DNA of 64,000 nucleotides, taken from the NCBI GenBank assembly GCA_963707015.1, contig CAVPOO010000004.1, positions 62,001 through 126,000 of the forward strand, read 5' to 3'. The position numbers were made by a program, and so were the translations under genes. Source of the stretch: CAVPOO01 sp963707015 (GTDB lineage Bacteria; Pseudomonadota; Gammaproteobacteria; Thiohalobacterales; Thiohalobacteraceae). How positions within the stretch are numbered: position 1 is the first letter of the stretch; each line of letters begins with the position of its first letter. Below, one piece after another: positions 46,316 to 55,752 of the stretch. The notes below the pieces were generated by a model, which worked only from the letters and a program-made list of their open reading frames with translations, did not search any database and had not been told where the DNA came from.

Positions 46316-47587
46316 ATGAGAACCTACCTGTTGTCATGCCTCGTGGCATGCTGCGTGATGGCCAGCCCCTGGCCCGGTCAGGCGGGGGCGCCCGACCAGG
46401 ATCCGCCGCTGTCCCTGCAGCAGGCGATCGCGCTCACACTTGGGCACAACCCGGCCCTACAGGCTGCTGACTACGCGGCTCAGGCCGCCGATGCCCGCAT
46501 CCGCCAGGCCGAGCGAGCGCCACCGCTGCGCGCCGGAGTCGAGCTGGAAAATCTGGCTGGCACCGGCGCGACGCGGCGGCTGGAGGCCGTCGAGGCGACC
46601 TTGAGCCTCACGCGGGTCCTGGAACCTGGCGGCAAGGCAAGGGGGCGCGGCGAACTGGCGCGGCGGGAAGCCAGACTGCTGAGCGATGAGCAGGATGCCC
46701 GGCGCCTGGACCTGCTCGCGGAAACCGCGCAGCGGTTTCTCCAGGTCGTAACCGACCAGGAACGACTTGTCGTCGAACAGGATGCCACCGACCTCGCGCG
46801 CAAGACCCTGGAGATTGTCACGCAGCGGGCACGCATCGGGAAGATACCAACGGCAGAGCAGCAGAAAGCCGAGATAGCATTCGCGCACGCGGAGCTCGAC
46901 TTGTTACGCGCACAGCATCAACTGAAAAGCGCGCGCCACTCACTGGCTCTCTCCTGGGCTGACACGGATGCCACCTTTTCCGCCGCCCAGGCGGATCTCT
47001 TGACGCTTCCTCCGGTCCCGCCCTTCGCGGCGCTGGAGGCACACCTGGAACGCAATCCCGACCTGGTTCGTTTCGCGACGGCACAGCGTGTGGGCGAGGC
47101 CCGGGAACGGCTGGCGCGGGCCGGGCGCCGGCCCGATATAGAGCTCGCCGCCGGTGTGCGCTACCTCAATGCGATTGATGACACTGCATTCGTGCTGGCA
47201 GCCAGCGTGCCCCTGGGCACAGGCCGGCGGGCCCGGTCAGAGATCGATGAGGCGCGCGCGCTGCGGCGGCACGAACCGCTGGCCCATGCCGAGCGCCGGC
47301 TCACCCTGCACGCCACCCTCTATTCGCTACACCAGAAACTCGTGCAGACCCGTCTCGAGGTCGAATCCCTGCGCGGCCGCATCATCCCTGCCGCCGAACT
47401 GGCACTGCGTGACTACGCGCACGGCTATCGCGCCGGCCGTTATTCCTTTCTGGAGCTGGCCGATGCGCAGCGTGTGCTGCTGGATGCCCGCCGCGAGGTG
47501 ATCAGCACCGCTGCGGACCACCACCGCTTTCGCATCGAGATCGACCGGCTCACGGGCGGCGTGGCGATATCGGGGGACACACCATGA
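46316..47587 (+). CDS. czcC: Outer-membrane channel of a heavy-metal RND pump (CzcC/TolC family)
   Basis: 423 residues (GGGAGAG upstream of the ATG). Signal peptide MRTYLLSCLVACCVMASPWPGQAGA; then the TolC-like coiled-coil repeats: LSLQQAIALTLGHNPALQAADYAAQAADARIRQAERAP, RGELARREARLLSDEQDARRLDLLAETAQRFLQVVTDQERL, and the second half ARERLARAGRRPDIELAAGVRYLNAIDDTAFVLAASVPLG. It overlaps the adaptor gene by four bases. Trimeric outer-membrane tunnel for CzcCBA. Confidence 0.88.
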   Translation: MRTYLLSCLVACCVMASPWPGQAGAPDQDPPLSLQQAIALTLGHNPALQAADYAAQAADARIRQAERAPPLRAGVELENLAGTGATRRLEAVEATLSLTRVLEPGGKARGRGELARREARLLSDEQDARRLDLLAETAQRFLQVVTDQERLVVEQDATDLARKTLEIVTQRARIGKIPTAEQQKAEIAFAHAELDLLRAQHQLKSARHSLALSWADTDATFSAAQADLLTLPPVPPFAALEAHLERNPDLVRFATAQRVGEARERLARAGRRPDIELAAGVRYLNAIDDTAFVLAASVPLGTGRRARSEIDEARALRRHEPLAHAERRLTLHATLYSLHQKLVQTRLEVESLRGRIIPAAELALRDYAHGYRAGRYSFLELADAQRVLLDARREVISTAADHHRFRIEIDRLTGGVAISGDTP

Positions 47588-48876
47588 ACCGCAATACACT
47601 TCTCACCCTGGTACTCGTCATCGCAGTCGGTGCCGCCGCTGCGTGGGTGTTGCTGAACCCGGGATCCGACGGTCCGGAAAAGGCGCTGCATACCGATCAT
47701 GATCACGCGCACGACGCAGATGCTGGCTACGATGGGCACCCGGATGACGAGGCGCCGGGCGGGCCGCACGGCGGCCGCTGGCTGGCTGACGGCGATTTTG
47801 CTGTCGAAATCACCATCTTTGAAGCGGGTCTGCCGCCCGAGTTTCGCGTCTACGCCTTTGCGGACGGCGCGGCGGTTGCGCCCGAGGCTGTCGGCCTGGA
47901 CATTGAACTGACGCGTCTGGGAGGCCGAGTCGATCGCTTCACCTTCACGCCGGCTGGCGACTATCTGCGGGGATCCGGTGTGGTCGGCGAACCGCACTCG
48001 TTCGATGTGGCAGTCAGCGCCCAATACCAGGGACGACAGTACCGCTGGACGTACCTCAGCCACGAAGGGCGCACGCAGATCCCGCAGGCGATGGCCCGGG
48101 AAGTCGGTATCGAGACGGAGTCCGCAGGACCCGCGGTGATTCGCGAAACGCTCGCACTGACCGGTCGGGTGCAGACCGACCCTGACCGTCTGTCACACGT
48201 ACGCCCCCGCTTTGCGGGTGTCATCCAGTCCCTGCAGCGTAATCTCGGGGATATTGTCCGCGCCGGGGATGCACTGGCGACCGTGCAGAGTAACGAGAGC
48301 CTGCAGACCTATACCGTCAAGGCGCCGATCGGCGGCCTGATCGTGCTGCGCGATGCCCAGGTCGGCGAGGCGACCGGCGAGCAACCGCTGTTCATCATCG
48401 TGGATTTGTCCGCAGTATGGGTCGAGCTGGATGTGTTCGGCCGCGACCTCGCCCGCGTGCGGCCCGGTCAGTCGGTGACCATCGAGACGCTGGACGGCTA
48501 TGCCGTCGAAGGCCTGATCGATTTCATCTCGCCACTTGCCTCGCACGCCAGTCAGAGCGTCCGTGCCCGTGTGCCCTTGCCCAATCCCGACGGCAGCCTG
48601 CGCCCGGGTCAGTTCGTTCGGGGGCACGTCGTGGTCGCCGAGCACGAGGTACCCCTGGCGGTGCGCCAGTCGGCCGTGCAACGTTTTCGCGACTTTTCGG
48701 TGGTCTTCGCCCGCTTCGGCGATATCTATGAAGTCCGGATGCTCGAACTCGGGCGCCGCAACCGCGACTGGGTTGAGGTACTGGATGGCCTGGCGCCGGG
48801 TTCGCACTACGTGACGAAGAACAGCTACCTCATCAAGGCAGATATCGAAAAGGCCGGCGCCAGCCATGCGCACTGA
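47584..48876 (+). CDS. czcB: Heavy-metal RND adaptor (CzcB family) with His-rich N-terminus
   Basis: 430 residues. Short N-terminal anchor (TLLTLVLVIAVGAAAAWVLL), then the His/Asp-rich HTDHDHAHDADAGYDGHPDD (metal-binding), and the CzcB-type fold (GGPHGGRWLADGDFAVEITIFEAGLPPEFRVYAF, RETLALTGRVQTDPDRLSHVRPRFAGVIQSLQRNLGDIVRAGDALATVQSNESLQTYTVKAPIGG). Such adaptors bind Zn/Co/Cd/Ni and link the pump to the channel. The N-terminal His cluster supports divalent-cation specificity. Confidence 0.92.
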   Translation: MNRNTLLTLVLVIAVGAAAAWVLLNPGSDGPEKALHTDHDHAHDADAGYDGHPDDEAPGGPHGGRWLADGDFAVEITIFEAGLPPEFRVYAFADGAAVAPEAVGLDIELTRLGGRVDRFTFTPAGDYLRGSGVVGEPHSFDVAVSAQYQGRQYRWTYLSHEGRTQIPQAMAREVGIETESAGPAVIRETLALTGRVQTDPDRLSHVRPRFAGVIQSLQRNLGDIVRAGDALATVQSNESLQTYTVKAPIGGLIVLRDAQVGEATGEQPLFIIVDLSAVWVELDVFGRDLARVRPGQSVTIETLDGYAVEGLIDFISPLASHASQSVRARVPLPNPDGSLRPGQFVRGHVVVAEHEVPLAVRQSAVQRFRDFSVVFARFGDIYEVRMLELGRRNRDWVEVLDGLAPGSHYVTKNSYLIKADIEKAGASHAH

Positions 48877-48888
48877 GGGTCACCCGCC

Positions 48889-51800
48889 ATGCTGAACCGA
48901 ATCATTGCATTTTCACTGATGCATCGCTGGATCGTGCTGGCCGTTGCCGCCGGTGTCGCGGGGCTCGGCTTTTACAATTTCGGTCGCCTGCCTATCGATG
49001 CCGTACCGGATATCACCAATATCCAGGTGCAGATCAATGCCGAACTGCCCGGTTACTCGCCGCTCGAGGCGGAGCAGCGCGTAACCTTTCCTGTCGAAAC
49101 CGCCATGTCCGGCCTGCCCTGGCTGGACTATACGCGTTCCCTGTCGCGTTACGGGCTATCGCAGGTAACCGTGGTCTTCGAGGACGGCACCGATATCTAC
49201 CTGGCGCGGCAGCTGGTGAACGAACGTCTGGCCGAGGTGCAGGAACGCCTGCCGGATGGCATCGAGCCGGCCATGGGCCCGATAACAACGGGACTGGGTG
49301 AGATTTTCATGTACACCGTGGGAGCCAGTGAGGGTGCCGAGCACGATCCCATGGCGCTGCGAACGATACAGGACTGGATTGTACGTCCCCAGCTGCGTCA
49401 GACGCCCGGCGTCGTCGAAGTCAATACCATTGGCGGCCAGACCAAACAGTTCCATGTCCTGCCCGATCCCGAAAAACTCCTCGCCTACCACCTCACTTTG
49501 CAGGATGTGCTCGCGGCCCTGGCGCGCAACAACCTCAATACCGGCGCCGGCTACATCGAACGCTTTGGCGCACAATATCTGATTCGCTCGCCGGGTCAGG
49601 TAGCCGGCATCGATGATATCCGCTCGATTACCATTGCCCGCCGCGGTGATGTACCGATCGCGCTGGACGATGTCGCCGATGTGCAACTGGGCACCGAGTT
49701 GCGTACCGGGGCCGCTACGCAGGACGGGCAGGAGGTTGTCCTCGGCACCGTATTCATGCTGGTCGGCGAAAACAGCCGCCTGGTAGCGCGCGCGGCGGGC
49801 GAACGGCTGGAGGCGATCAAACCCTCGCTGCCTGCGGGGGTCGAGTTGCGGCCGTTGTACGATCGCACCTCGCTGGTGGATAAGACGATTGCCACCGTGC
49901 GCAAGAATCTCACCGAAGGCGCCCTGCTGGTTATCGCCGTATTGCTGCTGCTGCTCGGCAACTGGCGCGCGGCGCTCGTGACGGCGGCTGTCATACCCAT
50001 GGCCATGCTCATGACCATCACCGGCATGGTGCAGTCACGTGTTGCGGGCAATCTGATGAGTCTCGGCGCACTGGACTTCGGCCTGATCGTCGACGGCGCC
50101 GTCATTATTGTCGAAAACTGCCTGCGTCACCTGTCTGAGCACCAGCGGATGCATGGGACACCGCCCGACCTGCGCGAACGCCTGCGCCGCGTGCGCGAGG
50201 CGACGATTGAAGTCATCCAACCCAGCGTATTCGGTGCGACCATCATCCTCGTTGTCTATGTCCCCATCTTCGCGCTCAGCGGCGTGGAAGGGAAAATGTT
50301 TCATCCGATGGCCTTCACGGTGGTTACCGCCTTGTGCAGTGCCTTGATCCTGTCGGTAACCGCCGTGCCGGCGGCAGTCGCCCTGTTCGTGCGCGGGCGA
50401 ATTGCGGAACGGGAAAACCTGTTCATGCGGCTCATGCGCCGTCTCTATGAGCCGGCACTGCGCACCGCGCTCACGCACCGCTGGACGGTGGTAACGGCGG
50501 CGACGGTGCTGGTCGTGCTGGCCGTGTTGCAGGCGGGCAGGCTCGGCACCGAATTCGTGCCCAGCCTCGATGAGGGCGACATTGCCCTGCATGCCCTGCG
50601 CACGCCCGGCACCGGGCTGGCGCAGGCGGTCGACATGCAGACCGTCCTCGAGGCGCGCGTCCAGGCATTTCCGGAAGTCTCTCATGTGTTCACAAAGATC
50701 GGCACGGCGGAGGTCGCAACCGACCCCATGCCGCCCAATGTCGCAGACACCTTCGTCATTCTGAAGCCGCGGGATCAGTGGCCGGATCCGGAAAAGCCGA
50801 AGACCGCGCTGGTCGAGGAGATGGAGACCGCGTTACGCAGGATTCCCGGTAACAACTACGAATTTACCCAACCCATTCAGATGCGCTTCAACGAGCTGAT
50901 CTCCGGAGTACGATCGGACCTCGCGGTGAAGGTCTATGGCGACAAGCTGGAGACGCTGGTTGAGCTCGCCCGGCAGATCGAGGACGTGGTCGCGGCAACG
51001 CCCGGCGCTGCCGACGTGCGGGTGGAGCAGGTCACGGGGCTGCCCATGCTCACCGTCACACCTCAACGCGAGCGTCTCGCCTACTACGGGCTGGATGTTG
51101 CCGCCGTGCAGGATACCTTGCGCACTGCGATTGGCGGTGACGTCGCCGGACAAGTCTTCGAAGGCGATCGCCGCTTCGATCTGGTGGTCCGGTTACCCGA
51201 CCGGCTGCGTACGGATCTCGATGCACTGGCGCGCCTGCCAATCGCCCTGCGCGATGTGCAGACGCCGGAAGTGCCGGGCGACGCGGATGTGCTGGGGGTT
51301 GCGCGTACACCCCCGCAGACCGTGCCGCTCGGTGAAGTCGCCGACATAAGCTTTGAGATCGGACCTAATCAGATAAGCCGCGAGAACGGCAAACGGCGGG
51401 TGTTCATCACCGCCAATGTGCGCGGCCGGGATCTCGGAGGCTTCGTCGCCGAGGTGCAGAGTGCAGTGGCAAGCAAGGTCGATCTGCCGGCCGGCTACTG
51501 GCTTGATTACGGCGGTACCTTTGAGCAGCTGAGCTCCGCCTCGCGGCGCCTGGCGATTGTGGTACCGGTGACGCTGCTGATCATCTTCGGTCTGCTCTTC
51601 ACCGCGTTCAACTCGGCCAAAGATGCCGCACTGGTGTTTACCGGCGTCCCCCTGGCATTGACAGGGGGCGTGGCGGCACTGGCACTGCGGGACATGCCCC
51701 TGTCAATCTCGGCTGCCGTGGGCTTTATCGCCTTGTCGGGTGTGGCGGTACTCAACGGTGTGGTGATGCTGTCGTTCATTCGGCAGCTGCGCGCTGGCGG

Positions 51801-52086
51801 CAGCTCCCTGGATCAGGCCATTGTCACAGGCGCACTGCGGCGACTGCGACCCGTGCTCATGACGGCCCTCGTGGCCAGCCTGGGGTTCGTGCCCATGGCG
51901 TTCAACGTGGGTACCGGTGCCGAGGTGCAGCGGCCACTGGCGACCGTGGTGATCGGCGGAATCATCTCCTCGACGCTGCTCACGCTGCTGGTGCTGCCGG
52001 CCCTGTACCGCCTCGCCTACGGGACATCGGCCGGCATGCATAATGCCGATTCCTTGTCGGCGCGAGACCGCCGAGCCGCAACCTGA
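48889..52086 (+). CDS. czcA: Heavy-metal efflux RND pump (CzcA/CusA family, HME)
   Basis: 1065 residues, 12-TM RND. TM4 reads SLGALDFGLIVDGAVIIVEN, the DFG...DGA...VEN charge set of divalent-cation (Zn, Co, Cd, Ni) pumps, unlike the Asn variant in Cu/Ag pumps. Other blocks: LPIDAVPDITNIQVQINAELPGYSPLEAEQRVTFPVETAMSGLP near the N-terminus, SLDEGDIALHALRTPGTGLAQAVDMQ, and TM11-12 with ALSGVAVLNGVVMLSFI. Final gene of the operon. Exports metal cations in tripartite CzcCBA; specificity beyond divalent is inference. Confidence 0.93.
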   Translation: MLNRIIAFSLMHRWIVLAVAAGVAGLGFYNFGRLPIDAVPDITNIQVQINAELPGYSPLEAEQRVTFPVETAMSGLPWLDYTRSLSRYGLSQVTVVFEDGTDIYLARQLVNERLAEVQERLPDGIEPAMGPITTGLGEIFMYTVGASEGAEHDPMALRTIQDWIVRPQLRQTPGVVEVNTIGGQTKQFHVLPDPEKLLAYHLTLQDVLAALARNNLNTGAGYIERFGAQYLIRSPGQVAGIDDIRSITIARRGDVPIALDDVADVQLGTELRTGAATQDGQEVVLGTVFMLVGENSRLVARAAGERLEAIKPSLPAGVELRPLYDRTSLVDKTIATVRKNLTEGALLVIAVLLLLLGNWRAALVTAAVIPMAMLMTITGMVQSRVAGNLMSLGALDFGLIVDGAVIIVENCLRHLSEHQRMHGTPPDLRERLRRVREATIEVIQPSVFGATIILVVYVPIFALSGVEGKMFHPMAFTVVTALCSALILSVTAVPAAVALFVRGRIAERENLFMRLMRRLYEPALRTALTHRWTVVTAATVLVVLAVLQAGRLGTEFVPSLDEGDIALHALRTPGTGLAQAVDMQTVLEARVQAFPEVSHVFTKIGTAEVATDPMPPNVADTFVILKPRDQWPDPEKPKTALVEEMETALRRIPGNNYEFTQPIQMRFNELISGVRSDLAVKVYGDKLETLVELARQIEDVVAATPGAADVRVEQVTGLPMLTVTPQRERLAYYGLDVAAVQDTLRTAIGGDVAGQVFEGDRRFDLVVRLPDRLRTDLDALARLPIALRDVQTPEVPGDADVLGVARTPPQTVPLGEVADISFEIGPNQISRENGKRRVFITANVRGRDLGGFVAEVQSAVASKVDLPAGYWLDYGGTFEQLSSASRRLAIVVPVTLLIIFGLLFTAFNSAKDAALVFTGVPLALTGGVAALALRDMPLSISAAVGFIALSGVAVLNGVVMLSFIRQLRAGGSSLDQAIVTGALRRLRPVLMTALVASLGFVPMAFNVGTGAEVQRPLATVVIGGIISSTLLTLLVLPALYRLAYGTSAGMHNADSLSARDRRAAT

Positions 52087-52146
52087 CCCGGATAGACACA
52101 TGGATCGCTCAGGGCGTATTAGCCGTTCGCGGGCATGTCGATTATC

Positions 52147-52330
52147 ATACGGGCCACGAGCCTGAATGACGAATGTTATGGCCACGGAATCCACGGAAAA
52201 ACACGGAAAGAACGAACACGCATTAGAATTTTTTCCGTGTCCTTCCGTGGATTCCGTGGCTATAAACAAAGATACTGGTGCTCAGCCGGATTTGTCAGCA
52301 TCCGTCGTTATCACATTGAAGGAGTACTAG
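52147..52330 (+). repeat. Interspersed inverted-repeat element, copy E
   Basis: About 184 bp, same orientation as A and B. Left (short) end is degenerate (CCTGAATGACGAATGTTATGG). Core GGCCACGGAATCCACGG / CCGTGGATTCCGTGGCT intact. Right (long) end GATTTGTCAGCATCCGTCGTTATCACATTGAAGGAGTACTAG ends in CTAG at 52327-52330, 82 bases before the glycosyltransferase gene. Confidence 0.85.
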
Positions 52331-52412
52331 TCCTGCGGTGCCGTTGCCGATCCGCGCGATGCGCGCAGCAGCGCATGTAGATCTTGCCCCACTACGGCTA
52401 ACATGGAAGCCG

Positions 52413-53846
52413 ATGCTGTTGAACAACAAGACCGAATCTGCACTGATGCGGCACGGCTGGCTGGACAAGCTGCCCGCAATGCTGCGCGCAAGGCCCGACG
52501 CCGCCCCGCTGCTCATCCTGCTGTTGTTAAGCGCCGCCATTCACCTGTCGGGCTTGTCGCATCCCCGCAGTGTGGTATTCGACGAAGTGCATTTTGGCAG
52601 CTTTGCCTCGGCCTATTGCTGCAGTCACGAATATTTTTTTGACCCGCATCCCCCGCACGCGAAATTGCTGATTGCCGGCGTAGCCCGTCTGCTGGGTTAC
52701 CGGGGTGGAGCTGTTTTTGACCACATCGGGGAATCTTACGGGGAGATTTCTCCGGTTCCGCTGCGGCTCGCGCCGGCGCTGGCCGGCACGCTGTTGCCAC
52801 TTATAATCTTTGCTGTGTTGCGTCAACTCGGTGCCGCCCGCGCGGCAGCCTTTTTCGGCGGTCTGCTGTTGGCGTTCGACAATGCACTGGCAATACACAC
52901 CCGCGTCATCAGCCTGGATGGCATCCTCCTGGCTGCAACCTTTGGCGCGCTGAGCCTGTATCTGGCGGCCGAAAAGGCCACCACTGCAAGGCGGCGGGCG
53001 CTGTTGAGTTTCCTGTCCGGTTGTGCGGCAGGGCTGGCGGTCGGCAGCAAATTCACCGGACTCGCCATCGTCGGTCTCATCGGCCTGTGCCTGGTACTGC
53101 GACTCTGGCCAGGCAGGAACCGGGCGGGTATCGCGCCCACGCTGCGCCAGGCTGGCTGGCTGCTGACTGGCGCCACGCTGGTCTACCTGATCGGATGGAC
53201 ACTGCATTTTGCGCTGCTCACCAAACCGGGGCCTGGCGATATCTGGGGCGTGCCGACCGGGAAACTGGCCACGGATATAGTCCAGATCCATGGCAAGATG
53301 CTCTCGGCCCATGCCAATCTCTCGGAATCCCATCCCTACGGCAGTCCCTGGTGGAGCTGGCCGCTCATGAAGCGCCCCATATACTTCTGGAACTCCTCAA
53401 GCGCTGCCGCCCGAATGTACTCAGTGGGCAATCCGGTCGTGTGGTGGGGCGGGACCCTGCTGTTCGTTGTCGTACTCGTCAATCTGCTCCTTGCCCGTGT
53501 CACGCAGTTCACGCCCCAGCCCGAACCCGGGCGGCAAAGGCCGCGATTCTGGTTGCCGATCGTGGGGTTCGCCGCCGCCTATGCCCCGCTCGCGGATGTC
53601 TCACGCGTGCTGTTCATGTACCACTATTTTACGCCACTCATCTTTTCCCTGATCCTGGTCGTTCTCTGGCTTGACTACGTGGGCTGGACGCATGGCGACA
53701 GCTTGCTCCACCAGCGCGCAAGCTACTACGTCGTCATCGCCGTGCTGGTGCTGGGCTTTGCGACCCTTACGCCCCTGACGTACGGCCTGGAGACCGGCAC
53801 GGCCATCACGGATACGCTATTCAGGATCTTTCCGGGCTGGCCCTGA
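52413..53846 (+). CDS. Dolichyl/polyprenyl-phosphate-mannose-protein mannosyltransferase-like (GT39, PMT)
   Basis: About 478 residues from the ATG at 52413 (in-frame GTG 52338 and ATG 52446 are alternatives; GGAAG just upstream of 52413). Ten or more TM helices. PMT signature VVFDEVHFGSFASAYCCSHEYFFDPHPPHAKLLIAG: the FDE...Y.FD.HPP block contains the conserved acidic pair and loop 1. Later LYLAAEKATTARRR...FTGLAIVGLIGL and WWSWPLMKRPIYFW. Transfers mannose (or related) from polyprenyl-P-sugar to secreted Ser/Thr proteins. Followed by a GT2 and GtrA, a coherent glycosylation cassette. Confidence 0.85.
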   Translation: MLLNNKTESALMRHGWLDKLPAMLRARPDAAPLLILLLLSAAIHLSGLSHPRSVVFDEVHFGSFASAYCCSHEYFFDPHPPHAKLLIAGVARLLGYRGGAVFDHIGESYGEISPVPLRLAPALAGTLLPLIIFAVLRQLGAARAAAFFGGLLLAFDNALAIHTRVISLDGILLAATFGALSLYLAAEKATTARRRALLSFLSGCAAGLAVGSKFTGLAIVGLIGLCLVLRLWPGRNRAGIAPTLRQAGWLLTGATLVYLIGWTLHFALLTKPGPGDIWGVPTGKLATDIVQIHGKMLSAHANLSESHPYGSPWWSWPLMKRPIYFWNSSSAAARMYSVGNPVVWWGGTLLFVVVLVNLLLARVTQFTPQPEPGRQRPRFWLPIVGFAAAYAPLADVSRVLFMYHYFTPLIFSLILVVLWLDYVGWTHGDSLLHQRASYYVVIAVLVLGFATLTPLTYGLETGTAITDTLFRIFPGWP

Positions 53847-53896
53847 GCCGCCCCGCTGCCGTTGCGCCCCGCAAACCCACTACCATTGACCGGCGG

Positions 53897-54892
53897 TTGC
53901 GATATCAGCAGAATGAAAACATACACACTTTGAGGCCCTTCGGGAAAAGTCCAGTGAGACTGGGAATCGTCGTTCCCTGCTATAACGAAGAAGCAGTCCT
54001 TCCCGAAACGGCGCGCCGATTGCTGGCTCTGCTCTCGGGCATGGTTTCCGCGGGTCGTATTGCGGCGGAGAGCAAGATCTTTTTCGTTGACGATGGCAGT
54101 ATCGACAGGACCTGGGCGATTATCGAAGCACTGTCGCGGCAACATCCGAACATCGCCGGTATCAAGTTGGCCCGAAACTGCGGCCACCAGCATGCCTTGC
54201 TGGCGGGCCTGTACACCGCCGAGGGCGATGCACTGGTCAGCATCGACGCTGACTTGCAGGACGATACCCGTGTCATCGAACAAATGGTTGAAGATTTCCG
54301 TAACGGCGCGCATGTCGTCTATGGCGTGCGCAGGCGGCGGGACGCGGACAGCTTATTCAAGAGATTAACGGCCAAGACGTTTTACCGGCTGATGAGTCTG
54401 CTTGGCGCCGAGTCAATCTACAACCACGCCGACTATCGCCTGATGAGCCGCCGGGCCATAGAGGAACTGAAGCAGTTCAAGGAGGTCAATTTGTTCCTTC
54501 GGGGCATCGTACCTCTGATCGGCTTCAAGTCGTCGATAGCCTACTATGACCGCATGGAACGGTTTGCCGGCGAATCCAAGTACCCGTTCAGGAAGATGGT
54601 CGCGCTTGCGTTCGACGCGATTACCTCGTTTTCCGTGGTCCCGCTGAGATTGATCACGCTGATAGGTTTTGTCGTGTTCCTGCTGACGATCCTGATCATA
54701 TCCTGGGTGCTCTACGTGCGTATCTTCACCACCCAGGCCGTGCCAGGCTGGGCATCGACCGTGCTGCCCATTTACTTCGTCAGCGGTATCCAGATACTGT
54801 GCATCGGGATCATCGGGGAATACCTCGGCAAGATATACAGCGAAGTCAAGCAACGGCCTCGCTACATTATCGAAAAACTGGTCAATGCCTAG
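53897..54892 (+). CDS. Polyprenyl-phosphate glycosyltransferase (GT2, DPM1/ArnC-like) with C-terminal TM pair
   Basis: Up to 331 residues (TTG 53897 or GTG 53954). VRLGIVVPCYNEEAVLPETARRLLALL, SKIFFVDDGSIDRTWAIIEAL and VSIDADLQDDTRVIEQMVEDF are the GT2 nucleotide-sugar and metal DxD motifs; then FKRLTAKTFYRLMSLLGAESIYNHADYRLMSRRAIE, and two C-terminal TM helices (ITLIGFVVFLLTILIISWVLYVRIF, LPIYFVSGIQILCIGIIGEYLGKIYSEVKQRPRYIIEK) typical for undecaprenyl-phosphate glucose/mannose/galactosamine transferases. It likely makes the polyprenyl-P-sugar used by the neighbouring PMT. Confidence 0.9.
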   Translation: MRYQQNENIHTLRPFGKSPVRLGIVVPCYNEEAVLPETARRLLALLSGMVSAGRIAAESKIFFVDDGSIDRTWAIIEALSRQHPNIAGIKLARNCGHQHALLAGLYTAEGDALVSIDADLQDDTRVIEQMVEDFRNGAHVVYGVRRRRDADSLFKRLTAKTFYRLMSLLGAESIYNHADYRLMSRRAIEELKQFKEVNLFLRGIVPLIGFKSSIAYYDRMERFAGESKYPFRKMVALAFDAITSFSVVPLRLITLIGFVVFLLTILIISWVLYVRIFTTQAVPGWASTVLPIYFVSGIQILCIGIIGEYLGKIYSEVKQRPRYIIEKLVNA

Positions 54893-55364
54893 CCCATGCG
54901 ATCTTCCGGCATGGCAGGCGCGCCGCGATGACCTCCGAGCGGGTGCCCGCAGCAGCGGGGCGCGCGGCGCCATGACAGGGTCACCCCGCATTGCCCGGCA
55001 GTTCCTGCACTTTGCCATGGTTGGTGGCATAGCCACGGCGATTCATTACCTCATCCTGATTGCACTGGTGCGCGGCGCCGATATGAATGCCGTGTGGGCA
55101 TCGACCTTCGGTTTCACGGTCAGTGCTGTCTGCAACTACTACCTCAATTATCACTTTACGTTTCGGAGCAACGCCGAGCATAGACGCGCCATCATCAAGT
55201 TCCTTTCGGTCGCCGGCGTAGGTCTTGCGCTGAACTCGCTGACGATGATGATTGCCGCGCAATTCCTGGGGTTGCACTATCTGCTTGCCCAGGTCATTGC
55301 GACCGGACTGGTGTTGCTGTGGAATTTTTCCGGCAACCGATGGTGGACGTTCAAGCGCGTCTGA
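54885..55364 (+). CDS. GtrA-family membrane protein
   Basis: 159 residues if the ATG at 54885 (overlapping the GT2 by eight bases) is used, or 130 from the ATG at 54972. Four TM helices: FLHFAMVGGIATAIHYLILIALV, AVWASTFGFTVSAVCNYYLNYHFTF, FLSVAGVGLALNSLTMMIAAQFLG, LLAQVIATGLVLLWNFSGNRWWTFKR. The ending NFxxxRxWTF and YYLNYHFTF are the GtrA signature. GtrA proteins are proposed to flip or present polyprenyl-P-sugars. Completes the GT39-GT2-GtrA cassette. Confidence 0.88.
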   Translation: MPSPCDLPAWQARRDDLRAGARSSGARGAMTGSPRIARQFLHFAMVGGIATAIHYLILIALVRGADMNAVWASTFGFTVSAVCNYYLNYHFTFRSNAEHRRAIIKFLSVAGVGLALNSLTMMIAAQFLGLHYLLAQVIATGLVLLWNFSGNRWWTFKRV

Positions 55365-55752
55365 TGACCGGCCCGGGCGTTGCCCTCCTCACCCCGGGGC
55401 AGACTTTGTACTCATGGCGCCTTGTCCTGCCAGAAATGCCTGAGGTCACTGCCGTCTTCATCCTGTGAACAGGGCCTGGGACAGCCTGACTGGGGCAGGA
55501 AAACGGCCGCCTCGCCCAGGACCGCGGCTGAGTCGCATGATCCGCTTATAAATCAGTACCTTTCATCTCCTGCCTTGGCGACTCCAGAGTTTCCGCCCGC
55601 CCTCCTTCCCGGGTCTGACCCCGACGGAAAGTCCACGACTGACCTCATTTTCGGTGATTTCGTGAAATCGACCCTTGACATTGTGTCAACCGCCGACCAT
55701 GCTTTCGCTGACGATTGGGACTTTTCTCCCAATTGCATCAGGAGGAAAAAAC
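55365..55752. other. 388-base gap, no gene recognised
   Basis: A frame at 55380-55919 runs through but has no family features and overlaps the next gene out of frame. A TTG-started frame from 55675 joins the following lipoprotein gene but its ribosome site lies further in (GGAGG at 55741-55745). The gap presumably holds the promoter. Confidence 0.4.
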
